From contig NZ_JACVTO010000015.1 in NCBI RefSeq assembly GCF_016518545.1, positions 62,001 through 126,000 of the forward strand: a stretch of 64,000 nt of DNA, read 5' to 3'. Below the pieces are notes generated by a model that saw nothing but the letters and a program-made list of their open reading frames with translations, did no database searches and was not told the origin of the DNA. Positions 35,424 to 43,671 of the stretch are shown one piece after another. The first letter of the stretch is position 1. Each line of letters begins with the position of its first letter. The translations under genes were made by a program, and so were the position numbers. Source of the stretch: Pseudomonas sp. S30 (GTDB taxonomy: Bacteria; Pseudomonadota; Gammaproteobacteria; Pseudomonadales; Pseudomonadaceae).

Positions 35424-35873
35424 TCAGCCGGCGCGAAAGATCAGGTGGTCTTCCCAGTCGTCCTCGTCCACCTCATTCTCGCTGAGCATCCGGCCGGACT
35501 GGGAAATGCGCTGCTCGTGCACCTGCTCGCGATCACCGCAGACCAGCGGGTGCCAGGCAGGCAAGTCCCTGCCTTCGCTGATCAAGCGGTAGCCGCACGT
35601 GCTCGGCAGCCACTTGAATTGCTCGGCCTTGCCCGGCGTGAGCTGGACGCAGTCGGGCACCTGGGCGAAGCGGCCGGGATAGTCGCTGCACTGGCAGGTG
35701 TGCAGGTCCAGCAGCTTGCAGGCTATGCGCGTGTAATAGATGCTGTTGTCGTCCTCGTCCTCGAGCTTCTGCAGGCAGCACAGCCCGCAGCCGTCGCAGA
35801 GCGACTCCCACTCCTGGGCATCGAGCTGGTCAAGGGTCTTGCGCCGCCAGAAGGGCGCGGTGTCGGCGATCAT
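35424..35873 (-). CDS. YcgN-family (UPF0260) cysteine-cluster protein
   Basis: A 149-residue cytoplasmic protein. It has the cysteine cluster CDGCGLCCLQKLE near residues 26-38 and further cysteines in RIACKLLDLHTCQCSDYPGRF, PDCVQL and STCGYRL. This matches the YcgN/UPF0260 family, which probably binds an iron-sulfur cluster or zinc; function unknown. The start MIADTAPFWRRKTLD at 35873 is preceded by AGGAACC. Confidence 0.85.
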   Translation of the reverse strand: MIADTAPFWRRKTLDQLDAQEWESLCDGCGLCCLQKLEDEDDNSIYYTRIACKLLDLHTCQCSDYPGRFAQVPDCVQLTPGKAEQFKWLPSTCGYRLISEGRDLPAWHPLVCGDREQVHEQRISQSGRMLSENEVDEDDWEDHLIFRAG

Positions 35874-35996
35874 TGCACAGGTTCCTGCAGTCACGGGAAA
35901 GCGCCGCAGCGCGGCGGCGCAAGTCTAGGGCCTGGCCCGACGCAATGCCAGACCGCCGGTCAGCACCTGGTCATGGGGCCACTCACCTCGCCGAGT

Positions 35997-36932
35997 TCAA
36001 TAGCCGCGAGCGAAATCCACTTCACCGGCCAGGTTCGGCTGGTCCTGGACGTGGGCACGCAGGTTGTCCAGAAACAGCCCGACCATGGCGGGGGGCGAGG
36101 TTGGCGCCGCACTGTGACCGGTCAGCAACAGCCCCCACGCGGTCCAGAAGGGATGACGCTGAGGCAGCGGCTCCTGCCGGCAGACATCGATGACGGCGCC
36201 GGCCAGATGGCCGCTCTTGAGCGCCTCCACCAGATCGGCATCGACCACCGCCACGCCGCGCCCGGCATTGATGAACAGCGCGCTGGGCTTGAAGCGCTGG
36301 AACAACGCGGCGTCGTACAGATCGTGGGTGGCCGGTGTATCCGGCAGCAGGTTGAGCACGTAGTCCACCTCGCCGACCAGCCGCGGTAGCGCGTCCAGCC
36401 CGGCCACTTCCACGAACGGCGCCTGTTCGCGCGCCGAGCTGGCGATGCCATAGAGGGTCATGCCGAACGGGCGAAGGAATTCGGCCACCTGATGGCCGAT
36501 GTCGCCAATACCGACGATCAGCACCTTGCGCCCCTGCAGGCTATTGCCGGGGCGGCCATCCCAGCGCCGCTCGACCTGGCTGACCAGCCGCGACAGCACC
36601 TCGCGCTCGTGAATCAGCATGTAGCCGAGCATGTACTCGGCCATGACCTGACCGAAGATACCCACGGCACGGGTCAGGCGGTAGGTACGGGGCAAACCGT
36701 CGGCCAGCAGCGGCGTGATGCCCGCCCAGGTCGACTGCACCCACTGGGGCCTGTGCCCCTGGCGCAGCAGGCTGGCGACCAGGTGCGGCTCGCCCAGCCA
36801 GATGGGACAATCGGGTGCATGGCGCGACAGTTCGGCGGAATCGCCACTGGTCAGAACCTCCAGGTCCGGTGCCTGCTCGCCCAGCAGGCGAGCGTAAACG
36901 GCATGATCCTGTTCTGCGATCAGAACACGCAT
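35997..36932 (-). CDS. D-2-hydroxyacid dehydrogenase, glyoxylate/hydroxypyruvate reductase A type
   Basis: A 311-residue NAD(P)-dependent reductase. The Rossmann motif GRKVLIVGIGDIGHQVAEFLRPFGM lies around residues 137-161. The catalytic Arg is in INAGRGVAVVDADL, the Glu in VIDVCRQEPLP, and the His is in LTGHSAAPT, the GhrA-like order. It reduces a 2-keto acid such as glyoxylate or hydroxypyruvate. The ATG at 36932 (MRVLIAEQDHA) is preceded by AAGGTTG; the longer frame is rejected. It lies between ycgL and the ycgN-like gene on the same strand. Confidence 0.8.
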   Translation of the reverse strand: MRVLIAEQDHAVYARLLGEQAPDLEVLTSGDSAELSRHAPDCPIWLGEPHLVASLLRQGHRPQWVQSTWAGITPLLADGLPRTYRLTRAVGIFGQVMAEYMLGYMLIHEREVLSRLVSQVERRWDGRPGNSLQGRKVLIVGIGDIGHQVAEFLRPFGMTLYGIASSAREQAPFVEVAGLDALPRLVGEVDYVLNLLPDTPATHDLYDAALFQRFKPSALFINAGRGVAVVDADLVEALKSGHLAGAVIDVCRQEPLPQRHPFWTAWGLLLTGHSAAPTSPPAMVGLFLDNLRAHVQDQPNLAGEVDFARGY

Positions 36933-37004
36933 CTCGAGACAACCTTGACAGACGACGCGCGCGGCCACAGCGGGCCGCCACGCCGGGTGATGATCGAATT
37001 CCGG

Positions 37005-37298
37005 TCAGGCCGGGTCGTTGCGGCGCAGTAGCTCTTCGGGCAGGTGCTCGATGTACTCGTCCTGGGGCGGCGGCATCTGCAGGTGGTAGCCCTGGCTGTC
37101 GAGGTTTTCCAGCACCTTGGCGATGTCCTCGCGGGCCAGGGTGCGCTCTGGCGTGAGCACCAGATCGAAGGCATGCACGGGGGTGCCGAAGAACGGCAGC
37201 AAGGCCTGCGGAACGCGCTCCAGGCCCTCGGCCTTGAGCACGTAGAGGTACATCTCCTGCTTGCGCGGGCTTTTGTAGATCGAACAGATACGTTTCAC
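37005..37298 (-). CDS. YcgL-domain protein
   Basis: A 97-residue cytoplasmic protein (MKRICSIYKSPRKQEMYLYVLKAEGLERVPQALLPFFGTP...) matching the YcgL family, usually found beside rnd in gamma-proteobacteria; function unknown. The start is GTG at 37298, overlapping the rnd stop as GTGA, so the two are translationally coupled. A longer frame reading through rnd is rejected. Confidence 0.85.
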   Translation of the reverse strand: MKRICSIYKSPRKQEMYLYVLKAEGLERVPQALLPFFGTPVHAFDLVLTPERTLAREDIAKVLENLDSQGYHLQMPPPQDEYIEHLPEELLRRNDPA

Positions 37299-38428
37299 AG
37301 GGTTTCTCCAGCACCTGCCAGATCGCTCAGCAGGGCCTGGCCCATGCGCTCGCGGCGCCAGCCACGCAGCGACTCGGGCAGGCTGTAGGGGCCGTTGGGG
37401 TAGCCGCTCTTGAGCAGCGCCTCCAGGGATTTCTTGCGCAGCATCAATTCCGGCGCGATGCCCAACCGCTCGCCCTCGGCCTGGCCGATGGCGCGCAGGC
37501 GCTTGAGCAGCGCGGCGGCCTCGATCGGCAAAGGCTCGGGCAGCACGGCCGGCCACTGCTCGGGCGGCTGGCTGGCGGCGCTCTTGATCAACTTGAGCAG
37601 GGTGTCGCCATCCTGGCGCAGGGTCCGCGGGTGCATGTCCTCGATCTTGGCCAGCGCCGACAGCGTCTCCGGCTGCCCCTTGGCGATCGGCCACAGCGCA
37701 TGCTCCTTGAGAATGCGGTTGCGCGGCACGTCCCGGCTGCGCGCTTCGCGCTCACGCCAGGCACACAGCTCGCGCAGCACCGCCAACTGTTGCGGACCCA
37801 GCTTCCAGGCCAGCTTCACGTCGCGATAGAGCGTGGCAGGATCGACTTCACGGCGCATCTGGGCGACCAGTTCGGCCCCATCCTCCAGCACCCAGGCGTA
37901 CTTGTCGGCGGACAGACGCGGGCGCAGCGCGGCGAACAGCTCGGCAAGGTGCGCGGCGTCCTCGGCGGCGTAGCTCACCTGGGTGTCGGACAGCGGCCGC
38001 TGCAGCCAGTCGGAACGGGTCTCGCCCTTGGGCAGCTCGATGCCCAGCACGTCCTGCACCAGGCGCGAGTAGCCCATGGAAAAACCGATGTTCAGGTAGC
38101 CACCGGCCAGCTGCGTGTCGAACAGCGGTTGCGGCAGCTTGCCGGTCAGGCGCAGCAGCACTTCGAGGTCTTCGCTGCAGGCATGCAGCACCTTCACCAC
38201 CGCGCCGTCCTCGAGCAGTTCGCCCAGGGGCTGCCAGTCGCGAATCAGCAGTGGATCGATGAGGTAGGCACCCTGCCCGTCGCCCACCTGGATCAGGCCC
38301 GCCTTGGGGTAGAAGGTGTCGACCCGCATGAATTCGGTGTCGACGGCCACGAAAGGCAGTTCGCGCCAGGCCCGGCAGCGTTCTGCCAGGCTCTGGTCGT
38401 CACGGATCCAGTGTATTTCGATAGCCAC
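37295..38428 (-). CDS. rnd: ribonuclease D
   Basis: A 377-residue DEDDy 3'-5' exonuclease that trims tRNA and other stable RNA precursors. ExoI is VAVDTEFMRVDTFYP (DxE), ExoII is VLHACSEDLEVL and ExoIII is SYAAEDAAHLAEL (Y-x3-D). Two HRDC-like domains follow from about residue 205 (LRELCAWREREARSRDVPRNRIL). GTG at 38428 (VAIEIHWIRDDQ) with GGGAG five bases upstream fits better than the upstream TTG. Coupled to ycgL downstream. Confidence 0.9.
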   Translation of the reverse strand: MAIEIHWIRDDQSLAERCRAWRELPFVAVDTEFMRVDTFYPKAGLIQVGDGQGAYLIDPLLIRDWQPLGELLEDGAVVKVLHACSEDLEVLLRLTGKLPQPLFDTQLAGGYLNIGFSMGYSRLVQDVLGIELPKGETRSDWLQRPLSDTQVSYAAEDAAHLAELFAALRPRLSADKYAWVLEDGAELVAQMRREVDPATLYRDVKLAWKLGPQQLAVLRELCAWREREARSRDVPRNRILKEHALWPIAKGQPETLSALAKIEDMHPRTLRQDGDTLLKLIKSAASQPPEQWPAVLPEPLPIEAAALLKRLRAIGQAEGERLGIAPELMLRKKSLEALLKSGYPNGPYSLPESLRGWRRERMGQALLSDLAGAGETL

Positions 38429-38528
38429 GAGGCTCTCCCACAAACATTGGCGCGCAGTATATACGGCGCGGGCACTGCGGGTGAAACCCGGGCCACGCGC
38501 GGTGGCGATCAGCGGTCGGGTGAAGGCG

Positions 38529-40166
38529 TCAATTGTTCGCCGTCATCGCCGGCCGGCAGCCGGCGAACAGGTCCAGCGACGCATCGTAGACCTGGGTCTG
38601 CACACCCAGCAGGCCGAGCATCGAATGGAACAGGTTGTCCTGACTCAGCGGCAGGTCGCGCCGTTTCGCCAGGCAGTCGGTGTCCACTGCGAAATCTTGC
38701 CGGTAGCTGTCGGAGAACCAGGCCAGCAGCGGGATGTGCTTCTGCTGCTCGGGCGCCAGCATATAGGGCGTGCCATGCAGGAAGACGTTGTATTCGCCCA
38801 GGGATTCGCCATGGTCGGACAGGTAGATCATGGCCGTGTCGACCTTGTCCTGATGCTTGCGCAAGGTATCGATCAACGAGGCCAGCACCGCGTCGGTGTA
38901 GGTCAGGGTGTTGTCGTAGCTGTTGACGATGTCCTCCCGGCTGCACTGGTTCAGGGCATTGCTCCTGCACACCGGCGTGAAGTGCTCGAAGCCCTCGGGA
39001 TAGCGCTTGTAGTAGTCCGGCCCATGGCTGCCCATCTGGTGCAGCACCAGCACGGTATCCTTGTCCAGGGAGTCGAGCAGGCTGTCCAGGTTCTGCAGCA
39101 GAATCTGGTCATGGCATTCGCCGCCGGCGCACAGCACGGGGTCCTTGGCGCTGGTCAGGTTGACGTAGTCCAGGCGCGAACAGGTGCCCTTGCAGCCAGA
39201 CTGATTGTCGCGCCACTTCACCTGCAGGCCGGCGCGGGCAAGGATGTCCAGCAAGCCTTCGCGACGGCTGGCCAGGCTCGGGTCGTAATCCTTGCGGGCC
39301 ATGCCGGAGAACATGCACGGCACCGACACGGCGGTCTCGGTGCCGCACGAATGCACGTCGGTGAAACCCAGCAGACCCGGCTCCCTGGCCAGGCGCGGGG
39401 TGGTGTCGCGGGCATAGCCCAGCACGCCGAAGTTTTCCGCACGGGCACTTTCACCGACCACCAGCACGGTCAGCGACTTGCGCGCATGACCCTGCCAGGC
39501 CGGGTCGCGCCGTGCATCTTCGCCATAGGTCTGGAACGGCCGCGCGGCACTGCCGAGTTTCTCGCTGGCGTAGCTGAAAGAAGCCCCGACGATGTTGCTC
39601 GGGGTGAGCATCAGGCGCAGTTCGTGGTGGTTGCGAAACAGCGAGGACAAGCCCTGATAGTTGATCAGCGCCACCGATGCCAGTGCTGCGACGCACGCCC
39701 CGCTAACCACCAGCTTGCCGAGCACTTCGCGGTGCCAGGGGCGATAGTCGATCGGCGCTTTCCACACCAACCACGAGGGCAGTACGCCCAGCCCCAGCAT
39801 ATACAACGCAAACTTCAGCGAGAGCAAGTCTCTAACTTCTTCGACATTGGTCTCGACGACATTGCGGAACATACCGACATCAATAAGTACGCCATATTGA
39901 TTCATGAAGTAGGCGACGCCCGCACCGGACATGAACAACAGGATCAGTACCGGTTTCAATACATACTTGAAGGCCACCAGGGTCAACAGCAGATTGAACG
40001 CGAACAGCATCATCACGGCGAACGCCAGGCTCAGCCACAGCCCAACCATGCCGGGCGGGACGATGCTCTCGAGGTGATTCCAGAGAAACACGTTGAGGCC
40101 GATCAGCAGGTACAGACTGGCCAGCAGCGTGACCCATTCGGTCCGCAGGGATCTGATTTTAATCAT
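38529..40166 (-). CDS. eptA: lipid A phosphoethanolamine transferase
   Basis: A 545-residue inner-membrane enzyme of the EptA/MCR family. Five N-terminal membrane helices (to about residue 165) precede a periplasmic sulfatase-like domain. Metal ligands are seen in VVGESARAENF (Glu239) and LSDHGESLGEYNVFLHG. The nucleophile Thr278 lies in SCGTETAVSVPCMF, flanked by the disulphide cysteines. It adds phosphoethanolamine to lipid A and can raise resistance to polymyxins. ATG at 40166 (MIKIRSLRTEW) is chosen over an upstream TTG. The gene ends with little space before the rnd promoter region. Its upstream region is very AT-rich. Confidence 0.9.
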   Translation of the reverse strand: MIKIRSLRTEWVTLLASLYLLIGLNVFLWNHLESIVPPGMVGLWLSLAFAVMMLFAFNLLLTLVAFKYVLKPVLILLFMSGAGVAYFMNQYGVLIDVGMFRNVVETNVEEVRDLLSLKFALYMLGLGVLPSWLVWKAPIDYRPWHREVLGKLVVSGACVAALASVALINYQGLSSLFRNHHELRLMLTPSNIVGASFSYASEKLGSAARPFQTYGEDARRDPAWQGHARKSLTVLVVGESARAENFGVLGYARDTTPRLAREPGLLGFTDVHSCGTETAVSVPCMFSGMARKDYDPSLASRREGLLDILARAGLQVKWRDNQSGCKGTCSRLDYVNLTSAKDPVLCAGGECHDQILLQNLDSLLDSLDKDTVLVLHQMGSHGPDYYKRYPEGFEHFTPVCRSNALNQCSREDIVNSYDNTLTYTDAVLASLIDTLRKHQDKVDTAMIYLSDHGESLGEYNVFLHGTPYMLAPEQQKHIPLLAWFSDSYRQDFAVDTDCLAKRRDLPLSQDNLFHSMLGLLGVQTQVYDASLDLFAGCRPAMTANN

Positions 40167-40441
40167 GGCGTTCGCCGTCAAAGTTGATAAACGACCAGGC
40201 GCATCCGAACGAGCACCTTGGCGGGGTGGCCGAACAGTAGGAAAGTTACCATCAATTTTTCGTGAAAACCTTCGTATTATTTAGTTATGAATTGTATTTC
40301 ATCATTAACAAACTTTCACAGTTTGCGCGTCGGCCTGCGCGGCCAGGGGCGATCGCACTCGCGCGCGCCCATGGGGTCGATGAAGACAGCTATCCTGATC
40401 CATCAGACGTTGTACTCAACCACTCGAACCGAGGTGAAGAG
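40167..40441. promoter_or_regulatory. AT-rich divergent region upstream of eptA
   Basis: From about 40235 to 40330 the sequence is far more AT-rich than anything nearby (runs such as TTATTTAGTTATGAATTGTATTTC). On the minus strand TAATAC could be a -10 for eptA with only a poor -35. No repeat matching a PmrA or PhoP box was recognised. AT-rich promoters of this sort are typical binding targets of MvaT/TurA-type silencers. Confidence 0.4.
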
Positions 40442-40678
40442 ATGCCAGTACCCCACGATCTGCTAGCCGACCTGCACACCAGTGCCGAGGCCTTTCAGGC
40501 GCTCATCGACCAGGACAAGGACCTGCACCGGCTGCACAAGGAATACAACGCCAAGGACAAGGAGGTGGTGAGCGCCGAGGGCAACGGCACCAGCGATGAG
40601 CTGGTCAATCGGCTGCGCAAGGAACGCCTGCAGCTCAAGGACCAGATCGAGCGGATCGTCCATCCGCCGAAGTCCTGA
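40442..40678 (+). CDS. YdcH/DUF465-family small protein
   Basis: A 78-residue soluble protein (MPVPHDLLADLHTSAEAFQALIDQDKDLHRLHKEYNAKDKEV...), almost entirely charged helix with likely coiled-coil character. It ends in LRKERLQLKDQIERIVHPPKS, which matches the DUF465 pattern. Function unknown. GAGGTG lies upstream of the ATG at 40442. A strong stem follows. Confidence 0.85.
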   Translation: MPVPHDLLADLHTSAEAFQALIDQDKDLHRLHKEYNAKDKEVVSAEGNGTSDELVNRLRKERLQLKDQIERIVHPPKS

Positions 40679-40688
40679 ACCACCGCGA

Positions 40689-40710
40689 GGGCGCCGCACG
40701 CTCGGCGCCC
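40689..40710. terminator. stem-loop between convergent genes
   Basis: GGGCGCCG-CACGCT-CGGCGCCC, eight perfect GC pairs, ten bases after the YdcH-like stop and 22 bases beyond the stop of the convergent PLP-enzyme gene. There is no T run; it could serve both directions. Confidence 0.6.
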
Positions 40711-40732
40711 TGCACCCACCCAGGGGGCAGCG

Positions 40733-41908
40733 TCAGCGCTGGACGGCCGCGGCAGCCCGAAAACCCGTCTCCAGGTCGTCGATCAGGTCAGCGCTGTCCT
40801 CGATGCCGACCGACAGGCGCAGCAGCGTTTCGCCAATGCCCATGCTCGCCTTCTGCGCCGGGCTCAGCGAGTTGTGCGACATGCTCCAGGAATGGTTGAT
40901 CATGCTTTCCACGCCGCCCAGCGAATCGGCCAGCACGAAGATCGAGAGTGCCTCGACCAGGCGATTGACCGCGGCCCGATCGCCCTTCACCCGCAGTGCC
41001 ACCACCGCCCCGCCGCTGCGCATCTGGCGCTGACACAAGGCATGCTGCGGATGGCTTGGCAGCCCCGGGTAGAACACCTGCTCGACCATCGGATGCCCCT
41101 CGAGGTGCTGCGCCACGCGCAACGCATTGGCGCACTGACGCTCCATGCGCACATCGAGGGTCTTCAGGCCGCGCAGGGCCAGGTAACAGTCGAACGGCCC
41201 CTGGATCGCCCCCACCGCCATGCTGATCCGACGCAGGCGCGCCAGCAACTCGGCATTGCCCGCCACCACCACGCCACCGGTCAGGTCGGAGTGGCCGCCG
41301 ATGTACTTGCTCGCCGAGTGCATGACCAGATCGACGCCCAGGGTGAGCGGGCGCTGGTTCCAGGGCGAGCAGAAGGTATTGTCGATGCAGGTGAGAATGC
41401 CCCGCGCACGGGCCAGCTCGCACAGCGCCGCGATGTCGACCAGGTGCAGCAGCGGATTGGTCGGCGACTCCAGCCAGATCATTCGTGTCTCGGGGCGAAT
41501 GGCCGCGGCCACGGCGTCCAGGTCGTTGAGGTCGACGTAGGTCGTGGTCAGCCCGCTGCTGTGCGACCGGTAGTCTTCCATCAGACGGAATGTGCCACCG
41601 TAGACACCATTCATCACCACCACGTGGGCATCCTTGGGCAGCAGTTCGAGCACCGTGGCGGTGGCGCTCACACCCGAGGCGCAGGCTACGGCGCCGACAC
41701 CCTCTTCCAGCGCCGCGACGCAGGTTTCATAGGCATGGCGTGTGGGATTGGAGACACGGCTGTAGGCATATTCGGGGTTGTCATCCAGGCCGCGCTTGAT
41801 GAACGAGCTGGAGGTGACGATGGCCGGAAAGATGGCGTTATCGGCCACACTGGACTGCTCGCCGGCATGAATGGTACGGGTAGCGAAACTGCGCGGTTTG
41901 TCGGCCAT
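40733..41908 (-). CDS. Cys/Met metabolism PLP-dependent enzyme (cystathionine gamma-synthase/lyase family)
   Basis: A 391-residue fold-type I enzyme. The PLP lysine is in VMHSASKYIGGHSDLTGGVV, and YSRVSNPTRHAYE and SLGGVESMINHSWSMSH are family substrate-phosphate segments. It could act as cystathionine gamma-synthase, gamma-lyase or methionine gamma-lyase; the sequence alone does not separate these. It is divergent from an Lrp/AsnC-type regulator 148 bases away, a layout typical of amino-acid catabolic lyases controlled by the neighbour, which leans towards a degradative role. Confidence 0.85.
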   Translation of the reverse strand: MADKPRSFATRTIHAGEQSSVADNAIFPAIVTSSSFIKRGLDDNPEYAYSRVSNPTRHAYETCVAALEEGVGAVACASGVSATATVLELLPKDAHVVVMNGVYGGTFRLMEDYRSHSSGLTTTYVDLNDLDAVAAAIRPETRMIWLESPTNPLLHLVDIAALCELARARGILTCIDNTFCSPWNQRPLTLGVDLVMHSASKYIGGHSDLTGGVVVAGNAELLARLRRISMAVGAIQGPFDCYLALRGLKTLDVRMERQCANALRVAQHLEGHPMVEQVFYPGLPSHPQHALCQRQMRSGGAVVALRVKGDRAAVNRLVEALSIFVLADSLGGVESMINHSWSMSHNSLSPAQKASMGIGETLLRLSVGIEDSADLIDDLETGFRAAAAVQR

Positions 41909-42056
41909 GATCGGAGGCTTCTGCGGGGGTCGGAAAAGAGCGCCACTATGGCATAACCGGTCCCGACACGCCGCTACCTTTGCCCAATGGCGAGCAGGCC
42001 AGCGAGTGCGTTAGGCTGCACTTCTCCCACGATTGCAGACGAACGGCACGAACGCG

Positions 42057-42515
42057 ATGGACAGTTTCGACCAGCACATCCTCACCCTGCTCCAGCGTGA
42101 CGCCTCGATCTCGCTGAAGGACCTGGCGGAGGCCGTCAACCTGACGACCACGCCATGCTGGAAACGGGTCAAGCGCCTGGAGGACGACGGCTACATCCGC
42201 AGCCGCGTCGCCCTGCTCGACCCGCAACGCCTGAACCTGGGCCTGAGCGTGTTCGTCCAGCTCAAGACCCAGCGCCACGACAGCGTCTGGCTCGAAGAAT
42301 TCGCCCGCACCGTCACGGCCTTCGAGGAAGTGATGGAGTTCTATCGCATGTCCGGCGACTGGGACTACATGCTGCGGGTGGTGGTGAGCGACATCGCCGC
42401 GTACGACCGTTTCTACAAGCGCCTGATCACCTCAACCGAAGGCCTGTCGAACATCACGTCGAGCTTCGCCATGGAGCAGATCAAGTACACCACGGCCTTT
42501 CCGGTCTCGCGCTGA
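42057..42515 (+). CDS. Lrp/AsnC-family transcriptional regulator
   Basis: A 152-residue regulator: N-terminal helix-turn-helix (ILTLLQRDASISLKDLAEAVNLTTTPCWKRVKRLEDDGYI, about residues 8-47) and a C-terminal RAM/ACT-like ligand domain (VMEFYRMSGDWDYMLRVVVSDIAAYDRFYKRLI). Such proteins bind amino acids and usually control adjacent genes. Its divergent neighbour, a Cys/Met-metabolism PLP enzyme, is the likely target. A perfect hairpin follows 15 bases after the stop. Confidence 0.85.
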   Translation: MDSFDQHILTLLQRDASISLKDLAEAVNLTTTPCWKRVKRLEDDGYIRSRVALLDPQRLNLGLSVFVQLKTQRHDSVWLEEFARTVTAFEEVMEFYRMSGDWDYMLRVVVSDIAAYDRFYKRLITSTEGLSNITSSFAMEQIKYTTAFPVSR

Positions 42516-42529
42516 GCACCTAGGGCTCA

Positions 42530-42552
42530 GGCGATAGAGCAGACCTATCGCC
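42530..42552. terminator. hairpin GGCGATAG/CTATCGCC after the Lrp-type gene
   Basis: Eight-base perfect arms with a seven-base loop AGCAGAC. It follows the lrp-type stop and precedes the moaA promoter. There is no T run, so termination is plausible but not certain. Confidence 0.45.
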
Positions 42553-42569
42553 CAGTCGGCGAAAGCGAT

Positions 42570-42596
42570 TTGACGTGCCGCTGCACAGGTTATAGC
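42570..42596 (+). promoter_or_regulatory. moaA: candidate sigma70 promoter of moaA
   Basis: TTGACG (42570-42575) and TATAGC (42591-42596) with a 15-base spacer, or TTTGAC with 16. The start codon used is about 50 bases further on. Confidence 0.4.
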
Positions 42597-42645
42597 GTGG
42601 ACTCCATGTGCGGCGCGATTGCCGTCTCCTGCCTCGAGCGCGAAC

Positions 42646-43650
42646 GTGGAACAGCACCCTGCGGCCCTGATCGACGATTTCAACCGGAAAATCGACTACC
42701 TGCGGATGTCGGTCACCGACCGCTGCGACTTCCGTTGCGTCTACTGCATGGCCGAAGACATGCAGTTCCTGCCGCGCCAGCAGATCCTCAGCCTCGAGGA
42801 GCTGTACCAGGTCGCCGAGCGCTTCGTCGCCATGGGCACCCGCAAGATCCGCCTGACCGGTGGCGAGCCGCTGGTGCGCCAGGGCATCGTCGAGCTGTGC
42901 GCACGCATCGCCGCCCTGCCCGGCCTGCGCGAACTGTGCCTGACCAGCAATGGCTCACAGCTCGTGCGCCTGGCCGACCCGCTGTTCGCGGCCGGCGTCT
43001 CGCGCTTGAACGTCAGCCTGGACAGCCTGGACAGTACCCGTTTCAAGGCCCTCACCCGCACTGGCGACCTGGACCAGGTGATCGCCGGCATCGACGCTGC
43101 CCGCAGTGCGGGCTTTCGCCGCACCAAGCTCAACTGCGTGGTGCTCAAGGGGCGCAACGACGATGAACTGGTGGATCTGGTGCAGTTCGCCATCGACCGC
43201 GAGCTGGATATCACGTTCATCGAGGAAATGCCACTGGGGGTGATCCAGGAGCATGAGCGGGGCGAGTCGTTCTACTCCAGCGACGAAGTGCGTGCGCGCC
43301 TGGCCGAACGCTTCACCCTGATCGAGTCGGCCGAATCCTCGCAAGGCCCGGCCCGCTACTGGCGCCTGGCCGAGGCACCGCACACCCGTGTCGGCTTCAT
43401 CTCGCCCCACAGTCACAATTTCTGCGCCACCTGCAACCGCGTGAGGCTGACCGTCGAAGGCCGCCTGCTGCTGTGCCTGGGCAACGAACACTCGCTGGAC
43501 CTCAAGCAGGTGCTGCGCAGCCATCCCGGCGACCGCGACCGCCTGGACCAGGCCATCCGCGACGCCTTGCACCTCAAGCCCTATCGCCATCATTTCGAAG
43601 TGGGCGGCGAGGTGCAGATCCTGCGTTTCATGAACATGACCGGTGGCTGA
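42646..43650 (+). CDS. moaA: GTP 3',8-cyclase MoaA
   Basis: A 334-residue radical-SAM enzyme that starts molybdenum cofactor synthesis. The SAM cluster motif is CDFRCVYC (CxxxCxxC) near residue 27. The second, substrate-binding cluster uses the cysteines in NFCATCNRVRLTVEGRLLLC. KIRLTGGEPLVR is the GGEP SAM-binding motif. The C-terminal GG tail (MTGG) is present. I start at GTG 42646 (VEQHPAALIDDFNRK), as relatives begin MEQ..ALID.FNRKIDYLR; TTG at 42619 would be a longer alternative. P. putida can carry more than one MoaA. Confidence 0.9.
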   Translation: MEQHPAALIDDFNRKIDYLRMSVTDRCDFRCVYCMAEDMQFLPRQQILSLEELYQVAERFVAMGTRKIRLTGGEPLVRQGIVELCARIAALPGLRELCLTSNGSQLVRLADPLFAAGVSRLNVSLDSLDSTRFKALTRTGDLDQVIAGIDAARSAGFRRTKLNCVVLKGRNDDELVDLVQFAIDRELDITFIEEMPLGVIQEHERGESFYSSDEVRARLAERFTLIESAESSQGPARYWRLAEAPHTRVGFISPHSHNFCATCNRVRLTVEGRLLLCLGNEHSLDLKQVLRSHPGDRDRLDQAIRDALHLKPYRHHFEVGGEVQILRFMNMTGG

Positions 43651-43671
43651 GCGGCCGCCTCTGGAATCGCC

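Noticed and set aside
37299..37694. Longer form of the YcgL protein
   Set aside because: It would read through rnd in another frame; the GTGA overlap and family N-terminus support the short form.
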